Origin: DASUBN01 sp050261675
Lineage (GTDB): Bacteria > Pseudomonadota > Gammaproteobacteria > Natronospirales > REEB76
Reading direction: 5' to 3'
DNA length: 14,928 nucleotides
Assembly: GCA_050261675.1 (NCBI GenBank)
Contig: JBLNDO010000033.1
Location: 1 to 14,928, forward strand
Of this stretch, positions 1-7,952 are shown piece after piece (position 1 is the stretch's first letter; the number at the start of each line of letters is the position of its first letter). Below the pieces are notes generated by a model that made no database searches, had not been told where the DNA came from, and saw only the letters and a program-made list of their open reading frames with translations. A program made the translations under genes and the position numbers.

Positions 1-17
1 TAGAGGACCCGATTTCC

Positions 18-266
18 ATGGTGACCATTCGTCTTTCCCGCGGCGGCGCCAAGAAGCGCCCCTTCTACCACGTGGTGGCAACCGACCGGCGCAATTCCCG
101 CGACGGCCGCTACATCGAGCGCCTTGGCTTCTACAATCCCCTGGCCGCGAGCCACGAGGAGACCCTGCGCGTGGACGCGGAGCGCATCAAGCACTGGATC
201 GCGAAGGGCGCGCAGCCTTCGGAGCGCGTGCAGTTCCTGCTCAAGGAGCACAAGGTCGCGCTGTAA
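18..266 (+). CDS. rpsP: 30S ribosomal protein S16
   Basis: This 82-residue protein has the typical bacterial S16 length and N-terminus (MVTIRLSRGGAKKRPFY), followed by the conserved DRRNSRDGRYIERLGFYNP segment. S16 binds 16S rRNA and stabilises the 5' and central domains during 30S assembly. The ATG at 18 is preceded by AGAGGA at 2-7. A GTG directly after the ATG could also initiate, but MVTIRL is the usual family start. It is the first gene of the conserved rpsP-rimM-trmD-rplS operon; any promoter lies before the window. Its stop is 5 nt before rimM, which suggests translational coupling. The function is established for the family and the identification rests on direct reading. Confidence 0.98.
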   Translation: MVTIRLSRGGAKKRPFYHVVATDRRNSRDGRYIERLGFYNPLAASHEETLRVDAERIKHWIAKGAQPSERVQFLLKEHKVAL

Positions 267-271
267 GCCGC

Positions 272-781
272 ATGAACGGTGAGCGCAAGCGCATCGTCAT
301 CGGCAAGGTCGGGGGCCCGTTCGGAATCAAGGGCTGGATCAAGCTCCTGTCCCACACCGAGCCCCGCGACAGGATTTTTGAATACGCTCCCTGGCTGCTG
401 AAGCGAGGGGGAGAGTGGAAAGAGTGGGAGGTGGCGGAAGGCCACGCTCACGGCAAGGGAGTGATCGCTCGCCTGGAGGGCGTCACGGATCGCGACCAGG
501 CCCAGGCCCTCATGGGCGCCGAGATCGCGGTGTGGCGCGACCAGTTGGGTGAAACCAAGCCGGGCCAGTATTACTGGGCCGATCTGGTGGGAGCGGATGT
601 CCGGCTCGAAAGCGGCCGCTCGCTCGGGAAAGTGGATGGTTTGATGGCCACCGGCGCGAACGACGTGCTGGTGGTGAAGGGTGACCGGGAACGCCTCATC
701 CCGTTCATCCAGGGCCAGGTGATCAAGCGCGTCGACCTCGGCGCCGGGATCATCGTGGTGGACTGGGATCCGGATTTTTAA
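272..781 (+). CDS. rimM: Ribosome maturation factor RimM (16S rRNA processing)
   Basis: This 169-residue protein has the two-part RimM build. An N-terminal RimM barrel (about residues 8-90) opens with IVIGKVGGPFGIKGWIK, the hallmark motif. A PRC-barrel follows (about 95-169), containing QYYWADLVGADV and ending in the usual IIVVDWDPDF. RimM binds S19 in the 30S head and assists late 30S maturation. It starts 5 nt after the rpsP stop with no clear Shine-Dalgarno of its own, so translation is probably coupled to rpsP. Its TAA stop at 779-781 overlaps the purine-rich ribosome-binding site of trmD. Nothing is missing relative to the family. Confidence 0.97.
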   Translation: MNGERKRIVIGKVGGPFGIKGWIKLLSHTEPRDRIFEYAPWLLKRGGEWKEWEVAEGHAHGKGVIARLEGVTDRDQAQALMGAEIAVWRDQLGETKPGQYYWADLVGADVRLESGRSLGKVDGLMATGANDVLVVKGDRERLIPFIQGQVIKRVDLGAGIIVVDWDPDF

Positions 782-791
782 AGAGGCGTGC

Positions 792-1541
792 GTGCACATC
801 GAAGTCGTGACCTTGTTTCCGGAGATGGTGGAAACACTGCTCCGCTTCGGCGTGACGGGACGCGCGGTGGAGCGCAAGCTCCTGGAAGTCGGGACGAGCA
901 ATCCGCGGGATTTTGCCACCGACAGGCACAAGACTGTGGACGACCGGCCTTATGGCGGCGGTCCCGGCATGGTGATGAAGGTCGAGACCCTGCGCGCCGC
1001 CATCGGGCAGGCGCGGAGGAAGACCGGCCCCGGGGCGAAGGTGATCTACCTGAGCCCGCAGGGCAGGCCGCTGGACCAGGCGGGCGCGCGTGAACTCGCG
1101 ACCCGCGGGACGCTGGTGCTGGTGGCGGGAAGATACGAAGGTGTCGATGAGCGGCTCATCGAGACCGAGGTGGACGAGGAGTGGTCCATCGGCGATTACG
1201 TGTTGTCCGGCGGCGAGCTGCCGGCCCTGGTGATGATCGACGCGATCGCGCGGCTCATCCCGGGGGTGTTGAACGATGAGGAGTCGGCGGCCCAGGATTC
1301 GTTCATGGACGGGCTTCTGGATTGTCCGCACTACACGCGGCCGGAGGTCCTGGACGGCCGGCGCGTGCCGGAAGTACTGCTCTCCGGCGACCATGCGGCC
1401 ATCCGCCGCTGGCGCCTGAAGCAGATGCTGGGGAGGACTTGGCAGCGGCGTCCGGAACTGCTGAAGGAATTGGAATTGAGCGCGGAACAGGAGAAGTTGC
1501 TCGGGGACTTCATCCGCGAACAGGGTCAGGAAGAAAAGTAA
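792..1541 (+). CDS. trmD: tRNA (guanine-37-N1)-methyltransferase TrmD
   Basis: TrmD methylates G37 next to the anticodon of tRNAs with G36, using S-adenosylmethionine, and so prevents +1 frameshifting. The 249-residue product matches the family length. The trefoil-knot SAM site is visible as YLSPQGRPLDQ (about 86-96), LVAGRYEGVDERL (about 110-122) and EWSIGDYVLSGGELP (about 130-144). Arg154 and Asp169, which match the family's catalytic pair, are present, the latter before FMDGLLDCPHYTRP. The start is GTG at 792, giving MHIEVVTLFPEM as in homologues. The AGAGG at 782-786 sits 5 nt upstream; the nearby GTG at 788 is in the wrong frame. It lies 10 nt after rimM and 22 nt before rplS. Confidence 0.98.
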   Translation: MHIEVVTLFPEMVETLLRFGVTGRAVERKLLEVGTSNPRDFATDRHKTVDDRPYGGGPGMVMKVETLRAAIGQARRKTGPGAKVIYLSPQGRPLDQAGARELATRGTLVLVAGRYEGVDERLIETEVDEEWSIGDYVLSGGELPALVMIDAIARLIPGVLNDEESAAQDSFMDGLLDCPHYTRPEVLDGRRVPEVLLSGDHAAIRRWRLKQMLGRTWQRRPELLKELELSAEQEKLLGDFIREQGQEEK

Positions 1542-1563
1542 CGCTTTCACAAGGTATGCAGTC

Positions 1564-1908
1564 ATGAACAAGATCGTGCAGGAAGTCGAGAAGGGCCAGC
1601 TCAAGAAGGACATTCCGGCGTTCGAGCCGGGCGACACCGTGATCGTGCAGGTCAGGGTGAAGGACGGCGAGCGTGAGCGCCTGCAGGCCTTCGAGGGCCT
1701 GGTCATCGCCATGAAGAACCGCGGCCTCAACTCCTCCTTCACCGTGCGCAAGGTGTCCCACGGCGAGGGCGTGGAACGCACCTTCCAGACCCACAGCCCC
1801 GTCATCGGCGGCATCGAGGTCAAGCGCAAGGGCGACGTGCGCCGCGCCAAGCTCTACTACCTGCGCGACCTGGCCGGCAAGGCGGCGCGCATCCGCGAGA
1901 AGGTCTGA
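1564..1908 (+). CDS. rplS: 50S ribosomal protein L19
   Basis: The 114-residue product shows the L19 signature throughout: NKIVQEVE at the start, FEPGDTVIVQVRVKDGERERLQAFEG in the middle, and RRAKLYYLRDLAGKAARIREK at the end. L19 sits at the 30S-50S interface near bridge B6. An AAGG at 1551-1554 lies 9 nt before the ATG. It is the last gene of the operon and is followed after about 30 nt by a strong terminator. The length is normal for proteobacterial L19. Confidence 0.98.
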   Translation: MNKIVQEVEKGQLKKDIPAFEPGDTVIVQVRVKDGERERLQAFEGLVIAMKNRGLNSSFTVRKVSHGEGVERTFQTHSPVIGGIEVKRKGDVRRAKLYYLRDLAGKAARIREKV

Positions 1909-1928
1909 CGAGACCCGTCTTGATGGGT

Positions 1929-1937
1929 TGATACACT
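1929..1937 (+). promoter_or_regulatory. Possible extended -10 promoter for the TPR gene
   Basis: TGATACACT reads as an extended -10 element (TG-n-TAnAnT). No convincing -35 is visible at 17 bp. It lies in the short gap between rplS and its terminator, so a transcript from it would start around 1944, inside the hairpin sequence. This is weak evidence; the alternative is that the next gene is expressed by read-through. Confidence 0.25.
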
Positions 1938-1967
1938 AAACGGGCGCGCAAGCGCCCGTTTTCTTTG
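1938..1967 (+). terminator. Intrinsic terminator of the rpsP-rimM-trmD-rplS operon
   Basis: A perfect 10-bp stem, AAACGGGCGC at 1938-1947 pairing with GCGCCCGTTT at 1952-1961, encloses a GCAA tetraloop (GNRA type) and runs into TTTTCTTT. The stem is GC-rich with flanking A/T tracts, the textbook shape. The next gene begins only 16 nt beyond it. Confidence 0.93.
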
Positions 1968-1982
1968 CGGCGCAGGGGATCG

Positions 1983-3929
1983 ATGGCAAAGCAGTGCACA
2001 AGCATCGCCGTTTTGACGCTGGCCGCGCTGCTGGCGGCAGGGGCCGTTTCCGGAAAGCCCGCCAAGAAGAAGACGCGTCCCAAGCCCGCGGTCATCACTC
2101 AGGCGCCCGCCGCTGCCACCGCGCCGACCGTTGTGCCCATCGATCCCAACGTGGCTGATCTTCCCGCCGTCAGCGGCATGGCCGCGGCCGGTGCGCCGGG
2201 TCTGGCTTTGAAGCTCATGGACCGGGACCAGCCCGACTTCACCGCGGACCCAGTGGGCTGGATGAGCTGGGAGCGGGAGCGCATCTTCATCTATCAGGCG
2301 AGCCTCGCCTGGAAAGAGATCATCGCGCGGGCGGGCAAGCTGCCGGCGGGCGTGGGAACGGATTTCCGCGCCTGGGAGGAGATGCAGGCGGCGGACGCCT
2401 GGTTGCACCAGGGGGACGGCGGCAAGGCCCGCGCTCTCCTGCAGCCCATCCTTTGGAGCGGCGACGCGCCGCCCGCCGGCGCCGAGCTCGCGGATCTCCG
2501 GCGCCTCCTGATCAGGAGTTACATCGCCGACAAGCGCCTCGACGACGCCCAGACCGCCGTCATCCGCTACCGCCAGGATTACCCCAAGGACGCGGGCGAT
2601 TGGCCCATCCTGGAAGCGCGCCTCTATCTCAAGCTCGGGGAACCGGACCAGGCCTTGGACGTCTTGCAGACCGTGAGCGGTCCGGAAGCGAACCTCCTGG
2701 CGCTCCTGGCGTCCTTGCGCGCCGGCGAGATCATGCCCGCCGATGCGTTCAAGCAGGCGGCCGGGATCGGCAACGATGCCAAGGCGCCGATCCCCCATCG
2801 GGTCCACGCCTGGGCGGTGGCGGCGGAAGCCGAGGAGGACCTGAAGGATCCCGCGGCGCGCATCAAGGCCATGCAGAACGCCCTGGGTCTCGAAAGCGGT
2901 CTCCTGGACGGCGACGACGTGTTCACGCTCACGCCCGACATGCTCTGGGACGCCTACCTTGCCTACGGCCACGACCTCGGCAACCAGCTGCAACTCGTGG
3001 TGGGCGACGACCAGGCCTGGTTTGTGGCCGCGTCCAACCGCTACGACAGCGCGCCGGTGGATGCCGCGGCCCTGTTCAGCGTGGTGGCCTACGAGGCGGC
3101 GGATCCGAAGCAGGCGGCGGTCGCCCAGGGCCAGTTCGCCGCTCTTATCCAGAAGCAAGCGATGGGAAGTGTCCTGCTGCGGCGCCTGTACCTGGATTCC
3201 TCCCGTTTAAAGGGCGTGGAGGATATCGACGCCTCCGTGCGCTATCTGCTGGTGGACGATGTATTGGAGATTCCGGACATTCCCCTGGCCTCGCTGTTGA
3301 TGCAGGGCCTGGACGCGCCGCCGGACAACGTCTCGTCCTCCGATTGGCAGTTGAAGCGCGCCCACGTGTTCATCCTGGGTGGCGACCCGGACGCCGGCGT
3401 CGCATCCCTGAAACAACTGCTCGCCCATTACCCCGCGCCGCCTGCATCCACGGCGCCTGCGCCGGCGAGCGCCGCCGCACCGGCAGCCCAGGCACCATCG
3501 CCTGCGCCCGCCGTCGACGCGGATGAAGTGCTGCAGGCGCTCTTCGATCTCCAGACCCTGCACCGGGACAAGGACGCCATCCCGTTCTTCGAAACCCTGC
3601 TCAAGGGTCCCTTGGCGCCGGAGCAGCGGCGCCAGATGCTCTATTGGATGGCGGATTCTTACAAGGCGCTCGGCGATTACGCCAAGGCGGCTGAGCTCTA
3701 CATGCGTTCCGCCATGCTTTTGGATCCCTTCTCCATGGACCAGTGGGCCCAGACGGCCCGTTACCAGGGGGCCCAGATGCTCGCCAAGGCGGGTTATATA
3801 GAGGATGCGCGTAACGTATATAGAGGCTTGCTGAACGCCACCCGCGACCCGGCCCAGCAGGCGGTGCTGCAGCACGACCTGCAGCAATTGATGCTCATGC
3901 CCGCCAAGTCCGATTCCAAGAAGCATTGA
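1983..3929 (+). CDS. Exported TPR-repeat protein, function unknown
   Basis: I do not recognise a named family. The product (648 residues) begins with a signal-peptide-like segment, MAKQCTSIAVLTLAALLAAGAVSG, then a Lys/Pro-rich linker, so it is probably exported. The rest is helical and Ala/Leu-rich with TPR-like helix pairs, clearest near residues 180-235 (DDAQTAVIRYRQDYPKDAG; LGEPDQALDVLQ) and at the C-terminus (KALGDYAKAAELYMRSAMLLDP; AGYIEDARNVYRGLL). A disordered Ala/Pro linker lies near residues 485-513. The ATG at 1983 is preferred because AGGGGA (1974-1979) precedes it; an in-frame TTG at 1965 would sit in the terminator tail. It ends 3 nt before the PLP decarboxylase gene, so the two are probably co-transcribed. 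TPR proteins usually scaffold protein-protein contacts; the partner here is unknown. Near its 3' end, bases 3795-3826 carry two copies of TATATAGAGG that force rare ATA and AGA codons. Confidence 0.85.
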   Translation: MAKQCTSIAVLTLAALLAAGAVSGKPAKKKTRPKPAVITQAPAAATAPTVVPIDPNVADLPAVSGMAAAGAPGLALKLMDRDQPDFTADPVGWMSWERERIFIYQASLAWKEIIARAGKLPAGVGTDFRAWEEMQAADAWLHQGDGGKARALLQPILWSGDAPPAGAELADLRRLLIRSYIADKRLDDAQTAVIRYRQDYPKDAGDWPILEARLYLKLGEPDQALDVLQTVSGPEANLLALLASLRAGEIMPADAFKQAAGIGNDAKAPIPHRVHAWAVAAEAEEDLKDPAARIKAMQNALGLESGLLDGDDVFTLTPDMLWDAYLAYGHDLGNQLQLVVGDDQAWFVAASNRYDSAPVDAAALFSVVAYEAADPKQAAVAQGQFAALIQKQAMGSVLLRRLYLDSSRLKGVEDIDASVRYLLVDDVLEIPDIPLASLLMQGLDAPPDNVSSSDWQLKRAHVFILGGDPDAGVASLKQLLAHYPAPPASTAPAPASAAAPAAQAPSPAPAVDADEVLQALFDLQTLHRDKDAIPFFETLLKGPLAPEQRRQMLYWMADSYKALGDYAKAAELYMRSAMLLDPFSMDQWAQTARYQGAQMLAKAGYIEDARNVYRGLLNATRDPAQQAVLQHDLQQLMLMPAKSDSKKH

Positions 3930-3932
3930 GCC

Positions 3933-5288
3933 ATGTTGGAACGCGACGGTCTGAAAGTTTTGGATGAGGCCCTGGCGGTGTTGGAGCAGGGCTTTGCCGA
4001 CTTACCGGAGTTCAAACCCGCGCCGCTCGGCGCCGAAGGCCGCGCCGTGCTGCTCGAAGCCGCCCGGCGCATGCAGGACAACTATCCCTATCCTCATCCG
4101 CTCTACGCCGGGCAGATGCTCAAGCCGCCCCATGCCATGGCGCGGCTCGCGTACATGCTCGCCCTGTGGATCAACCCCAACAACCACGCTCTGGACGGCG
4201 GTCGCGCCAGCTCCGCCCTGGAGCGCGAGGCGGTGGCGGCCATCGCCGCCATATTCGGCTACCGCGAACACCTCGGCCATCTTTGCGCCAGCGGCACCAT
4301 CGCCAATCTCGAAGCGCTCTGGGTGGCGCGCCACGTGAAGCCCGGCGGCAAGGTGCTGGCCTCGTCCCAGGCCCATTACACCCACGGCCGCATGTGCGAA
4401 GTCCTGGGGATGGCCTTCGAGAGCGTGCCCGTGGATGGCCTGGGCCGCATGGATCTCAACGCCCTCGAAGACGCCGTGAAGCACGGACACGTGGGTACCG
4501 TGGTGGCCACCCTCGGCAACACCGCGCTGGGTGCTGTCGATCCGCTGCACGAGATCGTGAAGCTCGGTGCGAAAAACGGGTTCCGGGTGCACGTGGATGC
4601 CGCCTACGGCGGCTATTTCACGCTCGTGGACAACCTTGGCCCCGGCGCCCGCGCCGCCTATGACGCCGTGGCAGAGGCCGACTCCATCGTGGTGGACCCC
4701 CACAAGCACGGCCTGCAGCCCTATGGCTGCGGCTGCGTGCTGTTCAAGGACCCCGCCGTGGGCCGCTATTACAAGCACGATTCCCCCTATACCTATTTCA
4801 CCTCATCGGAGCTGCACCTGGGCGAGATCAGCCTGGAGTGCTCCCGCGCCGGTGCGGCCGCCGTGGCTCTCTGGGCCACCCAAAGGCTCCTGCCCATGAC
4901 CCGGGGCGGCGAGTTCGCGAAAGGTTTGGCCGCGGGACGCAGCGCGGCATGGGAACTGCACAAGAGCCTGCAGGGCGACGACCGGTACCTGCCCGGCCCG
5001 GAGCCCGAGTTGGACATCGTCGTCTGGACGCTGGCCGGCACGGGCCGGAAGCAGGCGGGCGAGAGGGCCCAGGCCGTGTTCGATGCCGCCGCCAGGCGCC
5101 ATCTGCATCTGGCCTTGCTGAAGCTGCCGTCGGCGCTGGCCGAGGCCTGGTGGCCGCGCCTCGCCGCCGACTCCGGTACCGTCACCTCACTGCGCTCCTG
5201 CCTGATGAAGCCCGAACATCGGGAGTGGCTGCCGAAGATCCGTGAAATACTGGATTCGGCGACGGCGGAAGTCTTGGCGCATAATTGA
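3933..5288 (+). CDS. Group II PLP-dependent amino acid decarboxylase family enzyme
   Basis: This 451-residue protein belongs to the pyridoxal-dependent decarboxylase (glutamate/tyrosine/aromatic amino acid decarboxylase) fold. Visible landmarks are ASGTIANLEA (119-128, phosphate-binding region), His148 in SSQAHYTHGR (the ring-stacking His), Asp222 in HVDAAYGG (contacts the pyridine nitrogen) and the Schiff-base Lys258 in VVDPHKHGLQPYGCG. All key PLP residues are present, so it should be active. The reaction is most likely CO2 removal from an amino acid, but the substrate cannot be read from the sequence. The protein has no signal peptide and should be cytoplasmic. The ATG lies 3 nt after the TPR gene stop with no strong Shine-Dalgarno, consistent with coupling. 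Related PLP lyases of this fold are an alternative. Confidence 0.9.
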   Translation: MLERDGLKVLDEALAVLEQGFADLPEFKPAPLGAEGRAVLLEAARRMQDNYPYPHPLYAGQMLKPPHAMARLAYMLALWINPNNHALDGGRASSALEREAVAAIAAIFGYREHLGHLCASGTIANLEALWVARHVKPGGKVLASSQAHYTHGRMCEVLGMAFESVPVDGLGRMDLNALEDAVKHGHVGTVVATLGNTALGAVDPLHEIVKLGAKNGFRVHVDAAYGGYFTLVDNLGPGARAAYDAVAEADSIVVDPHKHGLQPYGCGCVLFKDPAVGRYYKHDSPYTYFTSSELHLGEISLECSRAGAAAVALWATQRLLPMTRGGEFAKGLAAGRSAAWELHKSLQGDDRYLPGPEPELDIVVWTLAGTGRKQAGERAQAVFDAAARRHLHLALLKLPSALAEAWWPRLAADSGTVTSLRSCLMKPEHREWLPKIREILDSATAEVLAHN

Positions 5289-5334
5289 TATTCGTATTAC
5301 CGGCATTTAACGCGAGTCCAAGGTTCAAAGGATC

Positions 5335-7170
5335 ATGAGCAGCAAAAACTTTTTTACTCACGTTCTCGGCGGCATTTGGAAGTTCTGGGACCTCCTCTGC
5401 CGCACCATCATCAATCTCGTGGTCACCGTGCTGGCCGTGTTCTTCCTGATAGGCGTCTTCGGTTCCCACCACGTGGTGGTGCCCTCGAGCGCCGCCCTGG
5501 TGGTGGATTTCCAGGGCCAGCTCGTGGACCAGTTCTCCGGCGATCCCGCCGCCCGGGCCGTCAACCGTCTGTTCGGCCAGAAGCCCGAGCCCCAGACCCG
5601 CATGCGCGACGTCCTGGAGGCCATCCACAACGCCGCCGGCGACAAGCGCATCAAGGCCCTGGTGCTGGAGACCGACGAGCTGACCGGCGCCGGCCTCGCG
5701 GACCTGACGGACATCGCCCGCGCCGTGCGCGAGTTCAAGAAGACCGGCAAACCCGTCTTCGCGCTCGGCAGCGCCTACGTGCAGAGCCAGTATTACCTCG
5801 CGTCCTTGGCGGACACCGTGTTCGTCCACCCTCAGGGCGCCGTGTTCCTCCACGGCTTCGGCATCTACCAGCCCTACTTCAAGGACGCCCTCGACAAGTT
5901 CGGCGTCGAGGTGAACGTCTTCCGCGTCGGCAAGTACAAGTCCGCCGTGGAGCCCTACATGCTGAACGGCATGTCCAAGGACGCGCGCGAGGATTATTCG
6001 GAGGTGCTCGGCAGCCTCTGGGGCGACTACCAGAAGGACGTGACCCAGGCGCGCGACCTCCCGCCGGACGCCCTCAAGAACTACATCGGCGACCTCGACA
6101 AGCGCCTCGCCGCCGTGGGCGGCGACGGCGCCAAGCTCGCCTTGAAGGCCGGCCTGGTGGACAAGATCGCCGACCCCGACCAGATGCAGGAGGCCGTGGC
6201 CAAGGTGGTGGGCTGGTCCAACCATACCTTCAAGCAGGTGGATTACCGCGACTACGTGGCGTTCTCCGACGGCAACGCGGTCCCGGCGTTCGACGGCAAG
6301 AAAGTGGCGGTGGTGGTGGCGGAGGGCGACATCCTGAGCGGCGACCAGCCGCCCGGCGCCATCGGTGGGGATTCCACCTCCGAGCTCATCCGCGACGCCC
6401 GCTACGACGACAGCGTTAAGGCGATGGTGCTGCGGGTGAACAGTCCCGGTGGCAGCTCCTTCGATTCGGACCTGATCCTGCGCGAGATCCAGCTCACCAA
6501 GGATGCGGGCAAGCCCGTGGTCATCTCCATGGGCAACGTGGCCGCCTCCGGCGGCTACTGGATCTCCATGGCCGGCGACGAGATCTACGCCGATCCCGCT
6601 ACCATCACCGGTTCCATCGGCATCTTCGGCCTGTTCCCGACTTTCCAGAAGACCCTCGGCAAGGTCGGCATCCACAGCGACGGCGTCGGCACCACGCCCT
6701 TGAGCGATGCCTTCGACCTCACCCGCCCCATGTCGCCCGAGATGAAGCAGGCCTTTCAGCTGTTCATCAACCACGGTTACGACGACTTCGTCGGCAAGGT
6801 GGCGCATAACCGCCACATGAAGGTCGCCGACGTGGACGCCATCGCCCAGGGCCGGGTCTGGGCGGGCCGCGACGCCAAGCGGCTCGGGCTCATCGACAAG
6901 TTCGGCGACGAATCCGACGCGGTGGCGGAAGCCGCCAAGCTCGCCAAGCTGGGCAACAACTACAGCGTGGACTACGTGGAGAAACCCCTGAACTTCTGGG
7001 ACCGGTTTCTGGTGGGCCTCGCGAACGACGACGATTCCTCCCTGAGCTTCCAGGCGCCCGCCGCGGGTCTGTCGCCCTGGTACGGCCGCGCCGTGCAGCT
7101 GCTCAAGTCCCTGGATGTCTTCAACGATCCGCGCGGGTCTTATGCCTACTGTTTCTGCGATTTCCGTTGA
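5335..7170 (+). CDS. sppA: Signal peptide peptidase SppA, 67K type
   Basis: SppA is an inner-membrane serine-lysine protease that degrades cleaved signal peptides on the periplasmic side. The 611-residue product matches the long proteobacterial form (E. coli SppA is 618). Residues about 22-42 form the single N-terminal membrane anchor. Two tandem S49 (crotonase-like) halves follow. The general base is Lys202 (FRVGKYKSAVEPYM) and the nucleophile is Ser405 (GNVAASGGYWIS), preceded by the RVNSPGGSSFDSD oxyanion region. The C-terminus NDPRGSYAYCF is also typical, so the gene is complete. AAAGGA at 5327-5332 lies close before the ATG. The 46-bp gap upstream contains TTGATA (5285-5290) as a possible -35, but no good -10. 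Confidence 0.96.
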   Translation: MSSKNFFTHVLGGIWKFWDLLCRTIINLVVTVLAVFFLIGVFGSHHVVVPSSAALVVDFQGQLVDQFSGDPAARAVNRLFGQKPEPQTRMRDVLEAIHNAAGDKRIKALVLETDELTGAGLADLTDIARAVREFKKTGKPVFALGSAYVQSQYYLASLADTVFVHPQGAVFLHGFGIYQPYFKDALDKFGVEVNVFRVGKYKSAVEPYMLNGMSKDAREDYSEVLGSLWGDYQKDVTQARDLPPDALKNYIGDLDKRLAAVGGDGAKLALKAGLVDKIADPDQMQEAVAKVVGWSNHTFKQVDYRDYVAFSDGNAVPAFDGKKVAVVVAEGDILSGDQPPGAIGGDSTSELIRDARYDDSVKAMVLRVNSPGGSSFDSDLILREIQLTKDAGKPVVISMGNVAASGGYWISMAGDEIYADPATITGSIGIFGLFPTFQKTLGKVGIHSDGVGTTPLSDAFDLTRPMSPEMKQAFQLFINHGYDDFVGKVAHNRHMKVADVDAIAQGRVWAGRDAKRLGLIDKFGDESDAVAEAAKLAKLGNNYSVDYVEKPLNFWDRFLVGLANDDDSSLSFQAPAAGLSPWYGRAVQLLKSLDVFNDPRGSYAYCFCDFR

Positions 7171-7196
7171 AGCGATAAGCGACAAAAGGGGACCTC

Positions 7197-7952
7197 ATGG
7201 ATTGGGTCAAGAATTGCTGTGTACTTGCGGCCTTGACGCTTGCGGCTTGTGCCCAGACACCCGAACAGAAACAGGCGCAAGCAGATGAGATCGTCAGGAA
7301 GCAGCCCGGAAATGTGCAAGAACTGATTCGCCAGGCCGAAGCGGGTGATACCCAGGCCATGGTGAAGCTCGGAGATCTCTACCGTTACGGAACAGGGGTC
7401 GTGCCCAACATGGAAGCGGCTCTGGGGTTCTACCAACTCGCGGCCCAGAAGGGCGATCTCACCGGCGAAGTGGATTACGCTGATATGCTGCTCTGGAATT
7501 TCAGCCGGTACTCCGACGCCGCGGCGGAATACAAATTGGCGGCCGACCAGGGGAGTCCGGAAGCATACGCGGCCTTGTCATACCTGTACGCTCGCGGATT
7601 GGGTGTTCCCAAAGACCCGGATGAGGCGGCCCGCTATTCCGCGTTGTCCTCCGAGACACCCACCGGACAAACGCGGTCGTTCATGCTGGACATGAAGCTT
7701 GCCATAGACAAGAAGAAGGTTTACCCGAAGCGTGCGGTGCTTTCCGGCGACACCGGGCTTGCCACGGTTTCATTCGACTACGATGGGCAGAACGGAGCGA
7801 AGAACGTTAAAATCGAACGCTCCAGCGGTTCCAAGGATATCGACCAGGCCGCGGTAAACGCCGTGGTGAATGCCGATCTGCCTCCGCTTCCGTCCGCGTT
7901 GAAGGATGCACACCATTTCGTCGTTGCGATCATGTTCTCGCTGGGACGGTAA
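7197..7952 (+). CDS. Sel1-repeat lipoprotein with TonB-like C-terminal domain
   Basis: The 251-residue product starts with a lipoprotein signal ending in the lipobox L-A-A-C, with Cys18 as the lipidation site. Ala follows at +2, which predicts sorting to the outer membrane. Sel1-like (TPR-related) repeats follow: about residues 45-80 (AMVKLGDLYRYGTGVVPNME) and 113-150 (EAYAALSYLYARGLGVPKDP), with a degenerate one between. The last 85 residues or so resemble the TonB C-terminal fold (GLATVSFDYDGQNGAKNVKIERSSGSKDIDQAAVNAV, then PPLP and a final beta strand). Such domains bind partner proteins or peptidoglycan in the periplasm. AAAAGGGGAC just before the ATG is a strong ribosome-binding site. 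It starts 26 nt after sppA, so it may be in the same transcript. Its specific role is not known. Confidence 0.82.
   Translation: MDWVKNCCVLAALTLAACAQTPEQKQAQADEIVRKQPGNVQELIRQAEAGDTQAMVKLGDLYRYGTGVVPNMEAALGFYQLAAQKGDLTGEVDYADMLLWNFSRYSDAAAEYKLAADQGSPEAYAALSYLYARGLGVPKDPDEAARYSALSSETPTGQTRSFMLDMKLAIDKKKVYPKRAVLSGDTGLATVSFDYDGQNGAKNVKIERSSGSKDIDQAAVNAVVNADLPPLPSALKDAHHFVVAIMFSLGR

Noticed and set aside
1857..3158. Long minus-strand open frame opposite the TPR gene
   Set aside because: It overlaps the end of rplS and the terminator and has an Arg/Gly/His-rich composition typical of a GC-rich antisense shadow.
5182..7185. Long minus-strand open frame opposite sppA
   Set aside because: SppA is clearly the real gene, with catalytic Lys and Ser and a full-length match. 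The antisense product is a His/Val/Gly/Leu-rich shadow with no motif.
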